From positions 24,726,931 through 24,790,930 of the forward strand of contig NC_049985.1 of the NCBI RefSeq assembly GCF_000003815.2: a DNA stretch of 64,000 nucleotides. Reading direction: 5' to 3'. Positions 58,499 to 64,000 of this stretch are shown in pieces. This DNA comes from Branchiostoma floridae (Eukaryota > Chordata > Leptocardii > Amphioxiformes > Branchiostomatidae). The notes beneath the pieces were generated by a model, which saw nothing but the letters and a program-made list of their open reading frames with translations, was not told the origin of the DNA and did no database searches. Positions within the stretch are counted from its first letter, which is position 1, and the number at the start of each line of letters is the position of its first letter. Position numbers and translations under genes: made by a program.

Positions 58499-60734
58499 AC
58501 TCGTGCTGACACCTTTTACTAACAAAGAATTCAGACGAACTTAAACCGGCCGGTAAAACTATATAAAGAGCAGATAATATAAACTATGCCCTTCAGTATG
58601 CTAAAGGCACCCATACAGTGCAGTCGTCAGTGGTGTCCTGGCTGAGAAAGTTAACCAAGTACAAGTTACTCTTCAAATCATGTTTGAAATCTAGAGACAA
58701 CAGATAAGAAATTGAAGTAAGACCACACATCATCATGAAGAACACTTTGCCCAAAATATGAAGTAACGACAGCACTGGGTTGCTCTTCAGTGTGAGACAT
58801 TGGCTGACAGTTATGTGTACAGTTCTACAGAGCATAGGTCTATACTGGTTCTTACTATAAGTCAAGTATTACAAGTCATGTTTCTACACACGCAACTCAT
58901 GAGAGCTATAAGCTTTGATGAAGACATTTTCAAGATTGAAATGTAGATGCAAATAGATACTCTGATACAATTTTGACAAGGCTGATTTGAAATTTGAAGA
59001 GAGTTGTTTTTCTAAGAACTGCAGATATTATTATTCTATAATCACATGATCTTATCTAATTGAAACCCAGTATTATGTAACTTTGATACTTACTTTGGGT
59101 CATTCTGTATGATTTGATAATGTTCCTATGAAAACCAGTACAGGATTTTGATCCTATGAAAACCAGTACAGGATATTTGAATCAGTAACCAGTAATATGC
59201 TAATCTGTCTCTGACCATTGTTCCTAGCTGGTGGACAGTCTGGGATGTTTATGAGTTTATGTGGTTATGGGGGTCAATCCACCATTCAAAATGCTGGACA
59301 AGTCACAGTGGGAGCACTTCCTTATTGTTATTGCCCTGGGCAAGAAATCCGTTGGTTTAACGGAATTTATACCATCCACGACTAAGAAACATACAAATGA
59401 TATGGGCTGTTTACAATGTAAACGTATTGTAAGTATTGTATGTATTCGTTTAAATTAGTATGGACTCCATAATATTTGTTTCTTTCTTATTTTCTTTAAC
59501 AGTAGTGGACTGTTAGAGTTCTGTAAAACACGTATGTTTTCCGTAAAGACTTTATAAATGCCGTACAATTCTCTTCAATTCATAGAAAGTCCTTTACTGT
59601 ATTAGGGTATCTATCAGAGTCCGCCGCATGGATCAAAATTGCCTCCTAGCAGTTCAAGACATTATTGCAGAAGGAATCCCTTATTGCCGCAAGACTAATA
59701 TGAATCGCTAGGAGGCATCAGTGACACGTGGCGAGTGTTCACATGCCTAATGGCCTGCTTTAAGCTTATAATTTGAGTTTCCGAACTTGTCTATGATAAA
59801 TAAAATAAAAATAAAGCAAAACCAGCACAAAAGATTTTATACCCGATCTTAGATAAGATTACAAGGAGACGTCATCATTTTCCAGCCAAAATTCGTCAAC
59901 ATAGAGGACTAAATGTTGGTATGATGTTACCTATCCTGTGCTAACACCTTGTTTATGTTAACAGCGGTGCTCAAGTCTTCATGCGGATATTACAAAATTG
60001 ATATGATTCTCTGCTAAGAAGCATCCAAATTACTACGTATTCATACAATATTGCCCTACTGCAAGACCTGTATGTATTCGTTAAAACTCGTATGAAATCC
60101 CTAAGAATGATTGTTTCTTATATCAATTAATTCAATGAAATTGGAGTTACTGTTTTTGGTCTATATGATGTTTATTTGTTATATATTTGTTTCGCACTTA
60201 GAAGATCAATAAACACATCACAATGTTTTAAAAAAGAACATAACTGTGCAAGGGAGGCCAAAAGCTTTTGCTTTTGAGAAGGTCTCTCTTTACTAACGTA
60301 TTACAAATTATGTAAATTAAAAAAATGAGTATGGATAATAAATAACGGAATCAATGGAATAAAATGAAAGCATATTACATTTAATAATTAACCATAACTT
60401 AGGTAATAATAAATGGATATAAAAGGTATAAATTGAAAGTTACCAGTAGTAAACAAGGAAGCATATAAATTAAACAAAAGAAATAACCGGGGATAATACA
60501 TGACGGAACCATTAGAGTAAAAACACATTGCACTAAATAATCAACCATAACTTCGGTAATAATGAATGGATTTAAGCATATATTGAAACGTACCAGTAGT
60601 AAGCAATTCAAGGAAGTAACCAGACAAAAGAAATAGGTATGGATGATAAATAACGTAGTCGTACGGTGTAGAATGAAGAAAAAAATTCAAAAAAAAAATT
60701 AACCATAACTTAGGTAATAAGGTGTGAGGGTATA

Positions 60735-60781
<47 letters not shown>
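58499..60781. other. Spacer between the inverted arms, with diverged arm modules
   Basis: No gene recognised. About 59340-59480 and 59630-60120 resemble parts of the arms: GGATCAAAATTGCCTCCTAGCAG with GCTAGGAGGCATCAGTGACA at 59632, and AAGAAACATACAAATGATATG at 59385. The spacer therefore seems to hold older, more diverged copies of the same module. Confidence 0.6.

Positions 60782-60782
<1 letters not shown>
60734..60782. repeat. (TA)n at the inner edge of the right arm
   Basis: About 24 TA units directly adjoin the start of inverted homology at 60782. TA runs can extrude cruciforms and are fragile, which may relate to the breakpoint. Confidence 0.95.
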
Positions 60783-60783
<1 letters not shown>

Positions 60784-61543
60784 GCAACCTCATTACAACA
60801 TCACATCTAGTCCTTGATATTGACTGATTTGTTCGGAAAACAATAACATCTCTATGTTATGTTGTTGAGACTTTCTAGCAACCCTTTTTTAGCCATTAGT
60901 GATTTCTTGTGCAATACAATCTTTTCATTCATACAATTCTTTGATATGGAGTGGTTTTGGGAGAATTTCACGGAATCCATAAGGGTTTAACGGAATACAT
61001 ACGCATTTTATCGATCTCATACGATTCGTTACTAAAGAAATAAGAAACATGCAAAATCCATGCTAGTTTTATTGAAGATATGTATATAGAGTTTTCTAGA
61101 CGGTAATATTGTAAAAAAATATCGTATAACTCGTATGTTTCTTATAGAAGTATATTGTATCAAATCTGTAAAATTCATATGTAAATTTAGACACCTCTGT
61201 GATAGTAAGCATCGTCTAAGCACGGAATAAACAACCTCATTGTAATATTTCGTCCTCAATGTTGGCTGATAAGTCTCTTTGTTTACGCATAAAAATCATT
61301 TAAACAATTTTTAGTGTTTGTTGTGCTTTATTCCCATTGATTGACTAGACACAGGCCTGGAAACTGAAATAGTGGCTTTCCAATGTCATTTGGGAATTTG
61401 GATATTCGTTACGTGTCATTGACGCCCCCTAGCAATTCACGTCGTCTTTGCAATTATTAGCTATTTCTTATTCAATAATAACATGGACTGCTAGGGGCCA
61501 TTTTTGATCCATGTAATACTTAAATATTTCCATCATTCAAGAA

Positions 61544-61977
61544 TAGGGGTGGGTACCGGTACAGAAAATTCAGGTCCAGGTCCGGTTCAGGTCCAGAGGA
61601 TAAGGTCCAGGTCTGGACCTGAACCTGGACCTGATTCAGTAATGTGAAGACTTGTGATGGACGATACTCAAAATAATGGTCCACTTCGCTACAGAGAAAT
61701 CTATTTTGTGGAGTATTCGACTGCACTGGCGTTTTAAAATCCTAAAAGGCATATATGTGCCATTGACTGTAAGACGTAGGGAGAAATGACTTTAGATTCT
61801 ACTCTACTTAGCTTTTATTTTCTCGACCAGTAAGCCCCAAACGCATGAACGCCTAATCATATAATCTGTTCATTTTCCATTAGGTCAAACATCCGGTTCA
61901 CCAATTTTTTTTCAGGTCCGTTTTTTTCTGGACCAGTCCAATGACAAAAACCGGTTTTGTACCGGTACACACCCCTT
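61544..61977 (-). mobile_element. hAT-like MITE F2 (copy 3), uninterrupted
   Basis: 434 bp between TTCAAGAA duplications (61536-61543 and 61978-61985), with ends TAGGGGTGGGTACCGG and its partner CCGGTACACACCCCTT. The interior contains runs of GGTCCAGG and complements but no gene. Confidence 0.95.
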
Positions 61978-62299
61978 TTCAAGAAAGCTTTACGAAACTC
62001 ATAAGGTTGTAACGGGATACTTGTTCTGCGGCAAATACCTAGAGCTCAGAGGTTTCCATGGAAGAATACAAGAATGAAATTATAGAGTGCAGTGATTCAG
62101 TGCCGTTGCTACGTTGGTTGTTTCGCTAACATTGCTAACAATGCCAAATATGTCGGATTAGCTTTTGTAATTCATGTAGATCGTTTCATCATTCATTGTT
62201 TCATTCATTCATCCATTCTTGTCATGTCTGCATGGGCTATAGCGTCGAAATTTCGAATGGAATCCTTTGGGTTCTAGACGTAGAATGAATAGCAGATAG

Positions 62300-62320
62300 A
62301 CACACACACACACACACACG

Positions 62321-62377
<57 letters not shown>
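62300..62377. repeat. (CA)n microsatellite in the right arm
   Basis: Counterpart of the (GT)n at 54946, shorter and with the interruption CACGCTACAC in the same relative place. Confidence 0.97.
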
Positions 62378-62383
<6 letters not shown>

Positions 62384-62970
62384 TCGTGGAAGGGATATAT
62401 ACTGTTTTTTTTTCTTCCGTTACGAGGAAAAAAGACAAAAACAAGATTCTTAGTACACAATAAAATGTTTTAATCATACGACATTTCGGCTATTGTCCAT
62501 CACTCTACTCAGGGAAATTCTGACTGGTTCACATTGTACTGCAGCAATAGGTGTCGCTGTTTACAGTTGCGGTGCCAAACGTAATTTTTTTTTACATTTA
62601 TATTCATAAATAGATGTTTACAGTGATGGTATTTACTAATTAATTACTATAAATCTATGATAAAACTATAAAATTATGATAAATACATGTGTAGGCCACG
62701 AAACGTAGCTGGTTGTAGCAAAAATATGAACGTTTGCTTCAGATTACCAGACATAAGGCAAGTAACGATATTCTTACCACATGCACAAAGCCAAAGGCGT
62801 TCTGGCTATCTATTAATGAAACAGTTAAAACCATACATTGGATAGAAAGTGATTATGATTACATGGTAAAATGTAAGACGTGTAAACATTGTTGGGACTC
62901 AAGTACTTTTAAACATAATACCTTACAGTGTAAACATTATTCACTACTACACCAAGAAGAGCAGGTTCAA

Positions 62971-64000
62971 TGTAGGGTTTCTGTTAATGGAAGATTTCAA
63001 TTTTGTTTCGAAAGTCAACCAAAATAAGGATAACTTTTTTTGAAATTTGTAAAAGAAAAAACAAGGAAAGACCATGAACTGTGACATACCAGAGCCTCGC
63101 TAAAACAAGTACAAATCTCACTAAATCTGAACTTTTAGATGAACGTTAATGGCTGCCCGATGCCTTGTTGTCTCAATCATACTTCCAAAGCACCGACTTA
63201 GTAGGAGGCCAATATACAAATGCATGTTCATCAGTACACGTTTGAAGACGTATCCAGGAGATAAGCCCGTAGCTTTTGTCTTGCTGCATGTAGCGAGGCT
63301 TAAGACCTTTTCACAGTCTCCTCGAAGAAGTCTTGACATATTGCAAGATGATCCGTCACAAAACCGGTGGCTTGATAGATAAATCACGTGACACATACAA
63401 TCAAGTGAGAAACTTTTTCAGATTTAACGGCGTAACAACAGTGAGACTCCAACGATTCCTTGCAGCAGTTTCACACATATAGTCACATGTACTAAGTTAT
63501 GTACTGAGATTCAGAGAAATGGTGCGTTGTTAGTTCATAACTGGTAGGTTTTCAACGCCGCAGACCAGGTCGTACAAAGCGCAGTCTTTCAGATGCCTTT
63601 CAGAATGTCTTCCAACCGACAGTTACGCCGGAATTTGAGTTCCTGCCTGGAGTTTAGTCAGGGTTTCCATCCACCGGACCACCACACGCCGCTTGAATAA
63701 GTCCATGATTACTGTTAGTTTTGAAATCCATCCTGGTGAAAGTTGAGTTTCAGATTTGGTTTCATAACAGAGCTTCTGTTCCATGTCTTTAATTTGGCAT
63801 AATTTTATGTTTAAAACATGCTACGATATTTCAAGGCCTGGTAGTCGCAGCTCATTGGTTCCTTGTTTAATTGTGCAACAGCCATGATAATTTTCCTAAG
63901 CATACACCCCCATTGAGCCGGCCACTTCTATCACTTGTTACTTCACGATTTTGCACATTTAAATCTGCTTACCAAAGTACTGGAATGATATTAGTATGTT
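62971..64000. other. Sequence beyond the inverted duplication, no gene recognised
   Basis: Two open frames on opposite strands overlap at 63121-63396 but show no splice support or known motif. No repeat matches elsewhere in the window were seen. Confidence 0.35.

Larger units (their letters stand above)
60782..62970 (-). repeat. Right arm of the large inverted duplication
   Basis: Inner edge ACGCAACCTCATTACAACAT at 60782, outer edge GAGCAGGTTCAA at 62970. It carries the MITE F2 copy 3 with its flanking duplication but neither the LINE nor the F7 insert of the left arm, so it is closer to the ancestral arrangement. Confidence 0.95.

Overview
The window is animal nuclear DNA, most probably from a lancelet (Branchiostoma); this is inferred from gene content, not from any search. 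Genes are split into short exons by GT..AG introns. Between and inside them lies a dense layer of short palindromic transposons, 5'-truncated retroelements, microsatellites and tandem duplications. Three runs of exactly 100 N are assembly gaps. I joined exons by hand from splice signals and reading phase, so their ends are proposals.

Genes from left to right: an NXPE-family gene (minus, 1504-8788); the last three exons of a prolyl 4-hydroxylase alpha-like gene (plus, 14481-16485); an eight-finger C2H2 zinc-finger gene whose reading frame continues past two stops (plus, 20564-21406); a single-pass membrane protein with NHL-like repeats and a frameshift at a 5-bp microsatellite (minus, 24720-29196); an unassigned exon (minus, 32475-32613); a histamine N-methyltransferase-like last exon (plus, 35057-35383); a secreted collagen/C1q protein (minus, 36946-38444); and a secreted protein with two hevein-like cysteine domains and a decayed third copy (minus, 42690-46178).

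No clear host gene was found from about 46.2 kb to the end. That part holds an 850-bp tandem duplication, a 426-bp tandem repeat, a family ending in a GGCCACAGCAAGTAAA motif, and a large inverted duplication (arms 54359-58498 and 60782-62970). Insertions present in both arms or only one put the events in order: hAT-like MITE first, then arm duplication, then a LINE tail and a second repeat into the left arm only.

At least eight repeat families recur at several places. They fill introns of the NXPE, NHL and hevein-like genes and probably account for most of the non-genic sequence. There is no sign of operons, CRISPR arrays, rRNA genes or a functional tRNA gene.
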